This document shows positions 41,879-50,619 of a stretch of DNA of 64,000 nt, one piece after another. A program made the position numbers and the translations under genes. Where the stretch lies: positions 372,001 to 436,000 of the forward strand of contig CAVYPC010000002.1 in assembly GCA_963770315.1 (NCBI GenBank). Direction: 5' to 3'. Below the pieces are notes generated by a model that ran no database searches, was not told where the DNA came from, and worked only from the letters and a program-made list of their open reading frames with translations. Position 1 is the first letter of the stretch. Each line of letters opens with the position of its first letter. This DNA is from VRUE01 sp963770315 (lineage in GTDB: Bacteria > Actinomycetota > Thermoleophilia > Solirubrobacterales > 70-9).

Positions 41879-42796
41879 TTAGGCCGGCTTGCGGCCGGAG
41901 AGCAGCAGGTTGTAGAAGAGCTCGGCTGGGAGGCGGGGCTCGAGCAGGCGGGTATCAACCTTCTGCAGGGCGATGTAGCTGTTGAAAGCGAAGCGGCGCC
42001 AGCCCCAGGGGACCGATTCCGGCTCGGCGCTCGCCTCGACCGTGCGCAGGCCCCAGCCCCAGGCGTTGGCGAGCAGCTCCTCGCCGCCGACCCTGCGCTG
42101 CTCGAAGCCGGTGTCGCTCAGCAGCCGTCGCAGGTCGGCGGGGGCAAAGGCGTGGACGTCGACCTCCCCCTCCAGGGCATGCTCGTCGGATTGGTCGACC
42201 TCGAGCACGGCGCGCGGGCGCGCCCCAACCAGTCGCCGCCAGGCGGGGGCGGCGATCAGCCCGGCCCGCTTCGGCGCCGCCGCCAGCCGGTCGCCGTAGC
42301 GCGAGGGCTCGCCGCAGAAGGCGATCGCTCCGCCGGGGCGCAGCACGCGGCGGAATTCGGCGAATGCGCGCTGGAGGTCGGGGATGTGGTGCAGGACGGC
42401 GTGGCCGAAGACGAGGTCGAAGCTCTCGTCCTCGAAGGGCAGCTCCTCGGCCTCGGTCGCCATGGTCTCCGCCTCCAGGCCGAGCGACTCCGCGGTGGCC
42501 GAGAAGCGCTGCAGCATGCCCGGCGAGATATCGGTCGCGGTAAGCCGCTCGATCGTCCCCATCTGCAGCAGGTTGAGCGAGAAGTAGCCCGTGCCGGAGC
42601 CGATCTCGAGCCCGTCGGCGAAGGCCACCCCATCGAGCCCACCCAGCGCCTTGGCCAGCTTCCGGCGCACCTGGCGCTGGCCCGTGGCGCCGAAGTCGAT
42701 TCCCCACTTGGCGTCGTATTCGCCGGCCGCCGCGTCGTGGTAGCGGGTGTTGACGTCCTTGATGTGATCGGGCGTGGCGGTGGGTGAGGCGGGCAT
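41879..42796 (-). CDS. SAM-dependent methyltransferase (UbiE/Methyltransf_11 type)
   Basis: The start is set at ATG 42796 (305 residues); the frame continues upstream but lies antisense to the next gene. It has a class I Rossmann methyltransferase fold: motif I is LEIGSGTGYFSLNL (about residues 63-76), with ATDISPGML, the acidic motif SFDLVFGHAVLHHIPDL, and EFRRVLRPGG as post-motif III. A C-terminal section of about 110 residues (FAFNSYIALQKVDTRLL) may bind the acceptor. It is divergent from the second methyltransferase of the glucan operon, with 66 bases between, and could methylate the same polysaccharide. Acceptor unknown. Confidence 0.82.
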   Translation of the reverse strand: MPASPTATPDHIKDVNTRYHDAAAGEYDAKWGIDFGATGQRQVRRKLAKALGGLDGVAFADGLEIGSGTGYFSLNLLQMGTIERLTATDISPGMLQRFSATAESLGLEAETMATEAEELPFEDESFDLVFGHAVLHHIPDLQRAFAEFRRVLRPGGAIAFCGEPSRYGDRLAAAPKRAGLIAAPAWRRLVGARPRAVLEVDQSDEHALEGEVDVHAFAPADLRRLLSDTGFEQRRVGGEELLANAWGWGLRTVEASAEPESVPWGWRRFAFNSYIALQKVDTRLLEPRLPAELFYNLLLSGRKPA

Positions 42797-42862
42797 GGGG
42801 CGGAAACCGTACACGGATCGGCGCAACGCACTTGGCGCGGAGCCGCAATAGCGTCCCCGGCC

Positions 42863-43624
42863 GTGGCGCGCGAGTACGTCCAAGAGAATCAGCCCCCGGG
42901 GGTTCCGCCGCTGCCGCTGACCGGGGAGCGGACGCTGCCCGACCTCCCCGAGGAGAACTACTGGTTCCGCCGCCACCTGGCGGTCTACGAATGGATCGCG
43001 GCGCGGGTCGGCGGCGAGCGGGTCGTCGACATGGCCTGCGGCGAGGGCTACGGCTCCGACGTGCTGGCCAGGACGGCGGCGAGCGTAGTCGGGGTCGACG
43101 CCAACCCGGAGGCGCACGAGCACGCGCGGCTGCGCTACGTGCGTCCCAACCTGCGCTACGAGCGCGATCTGGTCGAGAGCTTCGCCGAGCCCTGCGACAC
43201 CGTCGTCTTCCTGCAGACGATCGAGCATGTACAGGACGCCGGCGCGATCCTCGAGCACTTCAAGTCGATGCTGGGAGGTCGCGGCACCGTCTATGTCTCG
43301 ACCCCGAACCTGCTCACGCTGGCGCCCCCCGGCGCCGAGAAGTCCGACAACCCATGGCACGTGCGCGAGTACCGCGCGGAGGAATTCCAGGCGCTCTGCG
43401 AGGCGCACTTCGAGCGGGTCGAGCTGCTCGGCCTCTTCCACGCTCGCAAGCTGCGCGCCCACGAGATCGCGATCGAGCTCGGTTGGGACCGCGTCCACAA
43501 GGCGCTGCGCTTGACCAAGCCCTTCTACGACCGCTTCACCCCGGCGATCTCCGCCGCGGACTTCAAGCTCGCCGAGACCAATCTCGACCGGGCCTTGGAC
43601 TTCATCGCTGTCTGCCATGCCTGA
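42863..43624 (+). CDS. SAM-dependent methyltransferase of glucan operon (Rv3030-like)
   Basis: This 253-residue protein starts at GTG 42863. The methyltransferase core shows VVDMACGEGYGSDVLA (motif I, about 54-69), VVGVDANPEAH, FLQTIEHVQD and FKSMLGGRGTVYVSTPN. It heads an operon with a GH57 enzyme (8-base overlap) and a GT4 glycosyltransferase. This is the order of Rv3030-Rv3031-Rv3032 in mycobacteria, where the locus makes 6-O-methylglucose lipopolysaccharide. By that analogy it would methylate glucose units of an alpha-1,4-glucan; this rests on synteny, not on acceptor residues. Confidence 0.85.
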   Translation: MAREYVQENQPPGVPPLPLTGERTLPDLPEENYWFRRHLAVYEWIAARVGGERVVDMACGEGYGSDVLARTAASVVGVDANPEAHEHARLRYVRPNLRYERDLVESFAEPCDTVVFLQTIEHVQDAGAILEHFKSMLGGRGTVYVSTPNLLTLAPPGAEKSDNPWHVREYRAEEFQALCEAHFERVELLGLFHARKLRAHEIAIELGWDRVHKALRLTKPFYDRFTPAISAADFKLAETNLDRALDFIAVCHA

Positions 43625-45029
43625 GGAGAGCGCCGGCGACCTGGCGATCGTCCTCCACAGCCACATGCCTTACGTGGAGGGCTTCGGCACCTACCCGTTC
43701 GGCGAGGAGTGGCTCTTCGACGCCGTGATCCGCTCCTACCTGCCGGTGCTGGAGGTGGCACGGGACCTGACCATGACCGTGACGCCGGTGCTGGCCGACC
43801 AGCTCGAGGACCCCGGGGCGGCGCAGCGCCTGCGCGAGTTCCTGATCGAGTGGCGGGTCGGGGCGGCGGAAGCCGATATGCCGCAGGTGCCGGTTGAGTG
43901 CCGGCGGGCCTGCGAGGCGGAGCTGGTGCGCTACCGGCATGCGCTGGACCTGCTCGATGCGGCCGGGGGAGATCCGCTGCGTCCGTTCCAGGACGCGGCC
44001 GGCGAGGGGCGGATCGCGCTGGCCACCTCAGCCGCGACGCATGCCGTCCTGCCCTTGCTGGCGACCCGGGCCGGGCTGCGGCTGCAGCTCGATGCCGGCA
44101 TCCGCTCGCACCGGCGTCGCTTCGGTTGGGACGGCGGCTTCTGGCTGCCGGAGTGCGCTTACGTGCCGGGGCTGGAGCGGCGATTGGCCGAGCGGGGGGT
44201 GCGCTGGTTCTGCGTCGACCAGAGCGCTCACCGCCAGGATCCCCAGGACGCGCTGACGCCGGTCGCCACCGGCGCCGGCCCGGTGGCGCTGCCGATCGAC
44301 TGGGAGGCGATCCAGTGGCTCTGGTCGCTGGACGGCTACCCGTCCGACCCGGCTCATGCCCAGTTTGCCGGCAAATCCCTGCGCGGGGTCAGGCTCTGGA
44401 AGGTGGGCGGCGGGGCTTATGACCCGGTTGCCGGCGAAGCGGCGGCGCGGCGGCAGGCCGGGGAGTTCCTCGCCGCGGTCGCCGCGCGGCTTCGCGACTT
44501 CGCCGCGAAGCGGGGACGCCGCGGCCTGCTCGTCTTCGCGATCGACACCGAGCTGCTCGGTCACTGGTGGTCGGAGGGGGCGATCTGGCTGCGCGAGGTG
44601 CTCGCCGGCGCCGCCGGCGCCGGCGTCCGCCTGCTCACTGTTCCCCAGGCGCTGTCCGAGCACGAGCCGGTCGAGCAGCCGCTGGCTGCCTCGACGTGGG
44701 GCGAGGAGAAGGACCTGCGCACGTGGGACTCGCCGCAGGTCGCCGACCTCGCCTGGGGGGCGCGGCGGCTGGAGCTGCGGCTGCTGCGGGCGCTCGCGCA
44801 GGGCAGGCGCGGGCCGGCCGCGCTGCGGGCGGCGCGGGAGCTGCTCGCCGTCCAGGCGAGCGACTGGGCATTCCTCGACAAGCGCGGCCAGGCGGGCGAC
44901 TATGCCTTCCAGCGCGTCACCGACCATGCCGAGGCATTGCTGGAGGCCATAGACTCTGCCGCCAGCAGCGACCCGAGTATGCGTGCCCTAGCCCCGGATC
45001 TGAGCCTCGCTCCACTACTGGAGCCCTAG
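43617..45029 (+). CDS. GH57 glycoside hydrolase / alpha-glucan branching enzyme
   Basis: This 470-residue protein has the family GH57 signature regions: HSHMPYVEG near residue 14, the nucleophile Glu in GFWLPECAY (E179), and the acid/base Asp in FAIDTELLGHWW (D310). The C-terminal helical domain contains the DWAFLDKRGQAGDYA motif common to branching-type members. It probably forms alpha-1,6 branches in a cytoplasmic alpha-1,4-glucan. It overlaps the upstream methyltransferase gene and precedes a GT4 gene by ten bases, matching the Rv3031 position in the mycobacterial polymethylglucose locus. Confidence 0.9.
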   Translation: MPEESAGDLAIVLHSHMPYVEGFGTYPFGEEWLFDAVIRSYLPVLEVARDLTMTVTPVLADQLEDPGAAQRLREFLIEWRVGAAEADMPQVPVECRRACEAELVRYRHALDLLDAAGGDPLRPFQDAAGEGRIALATSAATHAVLPLLATRAGLRLQLDAGIRSHRRRFGWDGGFWLPECAYVPGLERRLAERGVRWFCVDQSAHRQDPQDALTPVATGAGPVALPIDWEAIQWLWSLDGYPSDPAHAQFAGKSLRGVRLWKVGGGAYDPVAGEAAARRQAGEFLAAVAARLRDFAAKRGRRGLLVFAIDTELLGHWWSEGAIWLREVLAGAAGAGVRLLTVPQALSEHEPVEQPLAASTWGEEKDLRTWDSPQVADLAWGARRLELRLLRALAQGRRGPAALRAARELLAVQASDWAFLDKRGQAGDYAFQRVTDHAEALLEAIDSAASSDPSMRALAPDLSLAPLLEP

Positions 45030-45039
45030 CGCGAACCAG

Positions 45040-46233
45040 ATGACGCGCGTCCTGATCCTCTCCTGGGAGTACCCGCCGCTGATCGAGGGCGGCTTGGCGC
45101 GGCATGTGCGCAAGCTCTCCGAGGCGCTGGTGGAGCGCGATGTCGAGGTCCACGTCCTCACCCGCGGCGGCGAGGAGTCGCCGGCCGAAGAGCGCCGCGG
45201 CGGCGTCCACATTCACCGCATCCGCGAGCCGCGGCGCCCCACGGAGCTGGGCGAGTTCGTCGCCTGGGTCGAGCGGATGAACTCCGACATGCTCGCCGCC
45301 GGAGTCGAGCTCGGCGACCGCTACAGCTTCGACCTCGTCCACGGCCACGACTGGTTGGTGGCCAACGCCTGCGACCACCTGGCGAAGCGCTTCGAAGCAC
45401 CGCTGGTGACGACGATCCACGCCACCGAGCACGGCCGCCACCAGGGTTGGGTCGACAAGCACCCGCAGAGCTACATCCACGGGGTCGAGCGCTGGATCTC
45501 CAACCGCTCCGAGCGGACGATCGCCTGCTCGCACTACATGCGCGAGCAGATCGTCGACATCTTCGGGGTCGACGAGGAGCGGGTGAGCGTCATCCCCAAC
45601 GGGATCGACCCAGACGACCTGCCGGCCCAGGACCCGGCCGAGCTGGCGAGGCTGCGGGCCGAGTTCGCCGCGCCGGAGGAGAAGCTGGTGCTGCTGATCG
45701 GGCGGCTCGTCTACGAGAAGGGCTTCCAGCTGGCGCTGGAGGCGATGCCGCGGGTGATCGAGGAGGCGCCGGGGACGCGCTTCCTGGTCGCCGGCTCGGG
45801 CACCCACGAGGAAGAGCTGCACCGCCAGGCGGAGGAGCTTGGCCTGATGGAGCACGGCACATTCCTCGGCTGGATCGGCGACGACGTCCTGCACTCGCTC
45901 TACCGGATCGCCGACCTGACCGTGGTCCCATCGATCTACGAGCCCTTCGGCTTGGTGGCGCTGGAGGCGATGGCCTCCGAATGCCCCTGCATCGTCGCGG
46001 ACACCGGCGGCCTGCGTGAGGTCGTCCCCCACGAGGAGGTCGGGCTGCGCTTCCGCTCCCACGACCCCGAAGCCCTGGCCGAGGTCGCGATCCGCGTCCT
46101 GCGCGACGACGAGCTGGGGCAGAAGCTCGTCGCCGAAGCCTACGAGCACCTGCGCCGCTTCGACTGGGGCGACGTGGCCGAGCAGACCGCCGTCGTCTAC
46201 GCCGAACTCGCCGGCGACCCCAGCCCCGCCTGA
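45040..46233 (+). CDS. GT4 glycosyltransferase (Rv3032-like glucan synthase)
   Basis: This 397-residue GT-B retaining glycosyltransferase has an N-terminal SWEYPPLIEGGLARHV, the typical glycogen-synthase-like start with a substrate-binding Gly-Gly. HGHDWLVANA and TTIHATEHGRH follow. The C-terminal domain has VLLIGRLVYEKGFQ, with R and K contacting the nucleotide diphosphate, and EPFGLVALEAMASECP (E-x7-E). It likely elongates alpha-1,4-glucan from ADP- or UDP-glucose. Its position after the GH57 gene matches Rv3032, the elongating enzyme of the mycobacterial methylglucose polymer. Confidence 0.9.
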   Translation: MTRVLILSWEYPPLIEGGLARHVRKLSEALVERDVEVHVLTRGGEESPAEERRGGVHIHRIREPRRPTELGEFVAWVERMNSDMLAAGVELGDRYSFDLVHGHDWLVANACDHLAKRFEAPLVTTIHATEHGRHQGWVDKHPQSYIHGVERWISNRSERTIACSHYMREQIVDIFGVDEERVSVIPNGIDPDDLPAQDPAELARLRAEFAAPEEKLVLLIGRLVYEKGFQLALEAMPRVIEEAPGTRFLVAGSGTHEEELHRQAEELGLMEHGTFLGWIGDDVLHSLYRIADLTVVPSIYEPFGLVALEAMASECPCIVADTGGLREVVPHEEVGLRFRSHDPEALAEVAIRVLRDDELGQKLVAEAYEHLRRFDWGDVAEQTAVVYAELAGDPSPA

Positions 46234-46422
46234 GCGACTGGCCCGAGATCCCGAGGGGGTGCTCCCGTGCGCCCGCTCAGCTCTTTGCGCGGGCAGGAAG
46301 TCACGTCGGATCCGATGTGTATCGTCTGTACGACATAAGCATCCTCACGGATGTATCCCGACGGCGGCATCCCGGCGAACGCCTGTGGAACCTTTTGTCA
46401 GCAGACAGGAGAATTGCTGCCA

Positions 46423-46698
46423 GTGGATATCGCCACCCACTTCGGGCGGAATCTGAATCGTGCGCGCAAGCACGCCGGCCTCTCGCAGGAAGAGCTCGGC
46501 ATCCGCGCGACACTTCATCGCACGGAGATCGGCCTGCTCGAGCGGGGAGAACGCCTGCCCCGCATCGACACGGTGATCAAAGTGGCGGGTGCGCTGGCCA
46601 TTCCCCCGAGCGAGCTGATCAAGGGGATCGAATGGTCACCGGGCAGCACGACGACCGGCGAGTTCAAGCTCGGCGCGGAGGATCCGCGGCCGGGCTAG
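46423..46698 (+). CDS. XRE-family helix-turn-helix regulator
   Basis: The start is set at GTG 46423 (91 residues), with AGGAGA ten bases upstream; the frame is open from 46351. The XRE domain occupies about residues 8-68: FGRNLNRARKHAGLSQEELG, then LHRTEIGLLERGERLPRIDTVIKVAGAL with the recognition helix. It ends in a short tail. A short inverted repeat TCGT-N4-ACGA (46322-46333) about 90 bases upstream could be its own operator. It sits between the glucan operon and the convergent acyltransferase. Target unknown. Confidence 0.82.
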   Translation: MDIATHFGRNLNRARKHAGLSQEELGIRATLHRTEIGLLERGERLPRIDTVIKVAGALAIPPSELIKGIEWSPGSTTTGEFKLGAEDPRPG

Positions 46699-46738
46699 CC
46701 GAATGGTTGCGAGATCGACCGGCGCCGCGCCGCCGAGA

Positions 46739-47404
46739 TCAGGGCTGGGGGAGGGTCGTCGGGGCGGTTGGGTCCGGCTCGACCGGGTTGGGCCAGCGCA
46801 GATCCTCGGGTGCGTCGCGCATTCTCACGATCCGGGCCGGGACGCCGGCGACCACCGCGTTGGCCGGCACGTCCTTGGTGACGACGGAGTTGGTGCCGAC
46901 GATCGAGTTGTCGCCGACGCGGACGCCGCGCAGGACGCAGGCGCCGTAGCCGATCCAGACGTTGGAGCCGACCTCGACCTCGCGCATGTAGATGCCCTGC
47001 TCGCGGATCGACCGCTCGACCTCGACGACGCCGTGGTCGAAGTCGATGAACATCGCCCGATCGGCGATCACGCACTGCTCGCCGATCCGCACCCGCCGGT
47101 AGGCGGAGATCGTGCACTCCTGGCCGAGCACGGTCTTGGCGCCGATCTCGACGACCCCCTCGTGGCAGCGGATCTTGGTGCCCTGGCCAAGCCAGACGAA
47201 GCGGCCGAACTCGACCCGGCCGCGGCGGGCGATCTGCAGTTCGAGGCCGCTGCCGAGGAAGAGCGGGCCGTCGGTGCGCCAGCGCCAGCCGGCGCGGGTG
47301 AGGAGGCGGCGCCATGAGTAGCGCAGCGCCAGCAGCGCGTACTGCGGCGTCAGCATCCCGTTGCGGGCACAGAAGCGGAGGAAGCGGATCACGGCGGGGC
47401 GCAC
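46739..47404 (-). CDS. Left-handed beta-helix acyltransferase (Rv3034c-like)
   Basis: This 221-residue protein starts at GTG 47404 with GGAG six bases upstream. Hexapeptide repeats (VWLGQGTKIRC, VVEIGAKTVLGQ, VRIGEQCVIAD, VEVGSNVWIGYGACVLRGV, VGDNSIVGTNSVVTKDVP) form a LbH trimeric acyltransferase of the maltose/galactoside O-acetyltransferase group. The catalytic His is probably in the IDFDHGVV stretch. The C-terminal MRDAPEDLRWPNP resembles Rv3034c of the mycobacterial polymethylglucose locus. It probably adds an acyl group to a sugar. It diverges from meaB, with 17 bases between start codons. Confidence 0.85.
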   Translation of the reverse strand: MRPAVIRFLRFCARNGMLTPQYALLALRYSWRRLLTRAGWRWRTDGPLFLGSGLELQIARRGRVEFGRFVWLGQGTKIRCHEGVVEIGAKTVLGQECTISAYRRVRIGEQCVIADRAMFIDFDHGVVEVERSIREQGIYMREVEVGSNVWIGYGACVLRGVRVGDNSIVGTNSVVTKDVPANAVVAGVPARIVRMRDAPEDLRWPNPVEPDPTAPTTLPQP

Positions 47405-47421
47405 TTTAGACTCCGCCGCGC

Positions 47422-48384
47422 ATGCCCGACGCCGCCAAATCCACCTCGCTCTCCGAGCGCCTCGTCGCGGGGGACAAGCGGGCGCTGGCCCGGGCGATCA
47501 CGCTGATCGAGTCCGACGACCCGGCCGGCTGGGAGCTGGTGCGCGAGGTCTACCCGCGCACCGGCAGCGCCCGGATCGTCGGCTTCACCGGACCGCCCGG
47601 GGTCGGCAAGAGCACGCTGATCGGGGCGCTCACCGCCGAGCTGCGCAAGGCCGAGCGCGAGATCGCGGTGCTCTCGATCGACCCCTCCAGCCCCTTCACC
47701 CGCGGCGCATTGCTCGGCGACCGGATCCGCCTCTCCGACCACTTCCTCGATCCCGGCGTCTTCATCCGCTCGATGGCCTCCCGGGGCGCGCTGGGCGGCC
47801 TCTCCGAGGCGGCGCTTCAAGTCGCGCTGGCGATGGACGCCGCCGGCAAAGACGATGTGCTGATCGAGACCGTCGGCGTCGGCCAGGCCGAGATCGACAT
47901 CGTCGACCACGCCGACACGATCGTGCTGGCGCTGATGCCGGGGTCGGGCGACTCGATCCAGGCGCTGAAGGCGGGGGTGATGGAGATCCCCGACGTGATC
48001 GTCGTCAACAAGGCCGACCACCCGATGACCGACACGATGGTGCGCGAGGTGCGCGGCGTGCTCGCCCTCTCGCACGAGCCGGGCAAGTGGCAGGTGCCGA
48101 TCCTGCGCACCGAGGCGGCGCGCGGCGAGGGCGTCGAGGAGCTGGCGGAGAAGATCGACGAGCACCGCGCCCACATCGAGGCCGAGGGTACGCTCGAGCA
48201 GCGCCGGGCGCGCAACCTGCGCAACGAGGTGCTGGGGATCGCGACCTCGCGCACGCGGCGGCGTATGGAGGCGACGGCCGCGGCCGACCCCGAGACCGCG
48301 GCCCTGCTGGAGCGGGTGGTGCGCCGCGAGCTCGACCCGGCCAGCGCCGCCAGCGAGCTGATGGAGCGGCAGGCCGGTGAGTGA
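47422..48384 (+). CDS. meaB: MeaB/ArgK-type G3E GTPase (B12 mutase chaperone)
   Basis: This 320-residue SIMIBI GTPase loads and protects adenosylcobalamin on acyl-CoA mutases. Walker A is GPPGVGKS at residues 57-64; other motifs are SIDPSSPFTRGALLGDRIRL, ETVGVGQAEIDI (switch), and VVNKADHP (base specificity, NKxD). The C-terminal dimerisation arm contains RNLRNEVLGIATSRTRRRM. Its client is probably the two-subunit mutase at 58.4-60.5 kb. The stop overlaps the start of the next gene by eight bases. Confidence 0.93.
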   Translation: MPDAAKSTSLSERLVAGDKRALARAITLIESDDPAGWELVREVYPRTGSARIVGFTGPPGVGKSTLIGALTAELRKAEREIAVLSIDPSSPFTRGALLGDRIRLSDHFLDPGVFIRSMASRGALGGLSEAALQVALAMDAAGKDDVLIETVGVGQAEIDIVDHADTIVLALMPGSGDSIQALKAGVMEIPDVIVVNKADHPMTDTMVREVRGVLALSHEPGKWQVPILRTEAARGEGVEELAEKIDEHRAHIEAEGTLEQRRARNLRNEVLGIATSRTRRRMEATAAADPETAALLERVVRRELDPASAASELMERQAGE

Positions 48385-48784
48385 AGCCGCGGCCGGGGCG
48401 CTGCCGAGCGTCGCCGAGGCGCTCGGCTGGACCGGGTTCGAGCTGGACGACGCCGGCGGCATGGCTGTCGGCCGGGTCGAGGGTGTCTACGCGGATGCGG
48501 AGGGTGGCGGCCCGGTCTGGCTGGTCGTCGGCACCGGCCGTCGCCGCCGCGCCAGGACGCTCGTCGTTCCCCTGCGCGAGTGCGCCGCGATGCCGGGACG
48601 CGTCTGGGCTGCCCAGGGGCGCGAGGCCATGCTCACCGCTCCGGTCATCGACCCGACCCGGCCACTGCTGCGCGAGCACGAGGTGGCGATCTGCGGCCAC
48701 TACGGCATCGGCGAGCGGGTCGGCCGCCACGCCGAGGTCGCGGCGCGGCCGCAGGGCGCGGTCACCGCACAGCCGGCCGCCTGA
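48377..48784 (+). CDS. PRC-barrel-like small protein
   Basis: This 135-residue protein starts at GTG 48377 within the end of meaB. The core (about 15-105) looks like a PRC-barrel: WTGFELDDAGGMAVGRVEGVYADAE by position, VWLVVGTG, LVVPLRECA, and VIDPTRPLLREHEVAICGHYG. PRC-barrels occur in ribosome maturation, photosystem assembly and signalling proteins. No partner is identified here. Overlap with meaB implies joint translation; whether the functions are linked is unknown. Confidence 0.65.
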   Translation: MSEAAAGALPSVAEALGWTGFELDDAGGMAVGRVEGVYADAEGGGPVWLVVGTGRRRRARTLVVPLRECAAMPGRVWAAQGREAMLTAPVIDPTRPLLREHEVAICGHYGIGERVGRHAEVAARPQGAVTAQPAA

Positions 48785-48845
48785 GGCCTAGGGCTGTCAA
48801 GCGGGCGTTATCTGCGCGTAATCTCGAACTGCAAAGCTCAGGCGG

Positions 48846-50609
48846 ATGGCACTCCTGATCCTGTTCGGATTCATTGCCGGGGCGGCGACCGCCCTCTCTC
48901 CCTGCGTACTGCCTGTGCTGCCGATCGCGCTGTCGGCCGGCGCGACCGGCGGCCGGCGGCGGCCACTCGGCATCGTCGCGGGCCTCGCCGTCTCCTTCAC
49001 CTTCGCGACGGTCGCGCTGGTCTACGTGATCTCGGTGCTCGGTCTGCCCAACGACCTCTTGCGCAAGCTGGCGATATTCGTCCTGATTGCCTTCGGCGTC
49101 ACCTTGATGATCCCGCCGCTCGCCGCCAGGCTCGAGGCTTGGCTCAGCCGCTTCGCCGGCCTCGCCGGGGGACCGCGCGGCGGCGGGGACGGCTTCTGGT
49201 CGGGGGTCGCCGTCGGGGTCAGCCTGGGGTTCGTCTACGCGCCCTGCGCCGGGCCGATCCTCGCCGGCGTGATCACCGTCTCCGCCTCGCAGTCGTTCAC
49301 CGCGGGCCGGCTGGCGGTGGCGCTCAGCTACGGCATCGGCTCGGCCGCGGTCCTCTACCTCTTGATGCTGGGGGGTCGCCGTGCGATCGCCCCTCTGGCC
49401 CGGCGCGGCATCGGCCTGCAGATCGCGATGGGCGCGGTGATGGTGGTCGTGGGTTTGGCGATGTTCCGCGACTACGACGTCAAGTTCCAGAACACGATCG
49501 CCGCCGACCTGCCCAGCTTCCTGGTCAACCCGGCCCACGGGCTCGAGGCTATGGACGGGGTGCACAATGCCCTCGCCGACGTGCGGGGCTCGAGCGGCGG
49601 GCTCGGCGAAGCTGCGGCCAATGCGGCGCCGTTGCCGGCTGCGGCGCAGGCGGGCGGCGGTCCGGCATCGGGCTTGCCCGTGCTCGGCGAGGCGCCCGAA
49701 TTCGTCGACAACCAGCAATGGTTCAACACGCCCGGCGGTCGGCCGTTGACGCTGCGCTCCCTGCGCGGGCGGGTGGTTCTGGTCGACTTCTGGACCTACA
49801 GCTGCATCAACTGCCTGCGCACGCTGCCCTACCTGACCGCTTGGGACCGACGATTCCGCAAGGACGGCCTGACGATCGTCGGCGTCCACTCGCCCGAGTT
49901 CCCCTTCGAGAAAGAGGCGAGCAACGTCGAAGAAGCGATCGAACGCAACGACATCCGCTACCCCGTCGCGCAGGACAACGACCTCGCCACCTGGAGCGCC
50001 TACGGCACTCAGTACTGGCCCGCCGAGTACTTCGTCGACGCCCGGGGCCGGGTCCGCTTCGCCCATTTTGGCGAGGGGTCCTACGGGGAGAAGGAAAAGG
50101 TGATCCGGGAGCTGCTCGCCGAAGCGGGCAAGGCCCCGAAGGGCGCACCGACGCGGGTCAGCGCGGTTGCCCCGTCACCGCGGGTGACCACCCCCGAGAC
50201 CTACCTCGGAGCCGCCCGCGCCGAACGCTTCGTCAACCCGATGCTCTCGCCCGGCAGCCACGACTTCGGCGCCCCCGAAGCGCCGCCCGCCGACAACTTC
50301 GCCTATCGGGGGCGCTGGCGGATCGGCTTCGATTCGGCGACGGCGCAGGGCGGCGCGCTCGACCTCTCCTTTGGGGCGCGGCGGGTGTACCTGGTGCTCG
50401 GCTCGCCGGGGCACAGCCGGCGGATGCGGGTGCTGCTCGACGGCCGCCCGATCCCGAGTAGCCTCGCCGGCACCGACGTCCACCATGGCGTCGTCACGGT
50501 CTCCGCTCAGCGCCTCTACAACCTGGTCGACCTGCCCAAGGTCGAGCACCGCACGCTTCGGCTCCTGCCAGAAGCGGGGGTGACGGGCTACGCCTTCACC
50601 TTCGGCTAA
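48846..50609 (+). CDS. DipZ-like CcdA-thioredoxin-carbohydrate-module fusion
   Basis: This is a 587-residue membrane protein. Residues 1-210 form the CcdA/DsbD-beta transporter (six helices) with its two reductant cysteines in SPCVLPVLP and APCAGPIL. After a linker, a TlpA/AhpC-like thioredoxin domain (about 280-415) has the extracytoplasmic CxxC active site SCINC, with GTQYWPAEYFVD holding the cis-Pro. The C-terminal 140 residues (NFAYRGRWRIGFDSATAQGG and beyond) form the DipZ-type jelly-roll module. The protein passes electrons from cytoplasmic thioredoxin across the membrane to exported disulfide proteins. The many secreted cysteine-paired proteins in this window are natural clients. Confidence 0.92.
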   Translation: MALLILFGFIAGAATALSPCVLPVLPIALSAGATGGRRRPLGIVAGLAVSFTFATVALVYVISVLGLPNDLLRKLAIFVLIAFGVTLMIPPLAARLEAWLSRFAGLAGGPRGGGDGFWSGVAVGVSLGFVYAPCAGPILAGVITVSASQSFTAGRLAVALSYGIGSAAVLYLLMLGGRRAIAPLARRGIGLQIAMGAVMVVVGLAMFRDYDVKFQNTIAADLPSFLVNPAHGLEAMDGVHNALADVRGSSGGLGEAAANAAPLPAAAQAGGGPASGLPVLGEAPEFVDNQQWFNTPGGRPLTLRSLRGRVVLVDFWTYSCINCLRTLPYLTAWDRRFRKDGLTIVGVHSPEFPFEKEASNVEEAIERNDIRYPVAQDNDLATWSAYGTQYWPAEYFVDARGRVRFAHFGEGSYGEKEKVIRELLAEAGKAPKGAPTRVSAVAPSPRVTTPETYLGAARAERFVNPMLSPGSHDFGAPEAPPADNFAYRGRWRIGFDSATAQGGALDLSFGARRVYLVLGSPGHSRRMRVLLDGRPIPSSLAGTDVHHGVVTVSAQRLYNLVDLPKVEHRTLRLLPEAGVTGYAFTFG

Positions 50610-50619
50610 GAGCCCGTCT

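Noticed and set aside
46322..46333. TCGT-N4-ACGA inverted repeat as XRE operator
   Set aside because: Arms of four bases are too short to separate from chance. Mentioned only as a possibility in the XRE gene entry.
48795..48824. Possible promoter (TGTCAA, 18 bases, TAATCT) before the DipZ-like gene
   Set aside because: The -35 match is poor and no other evidence supports it.
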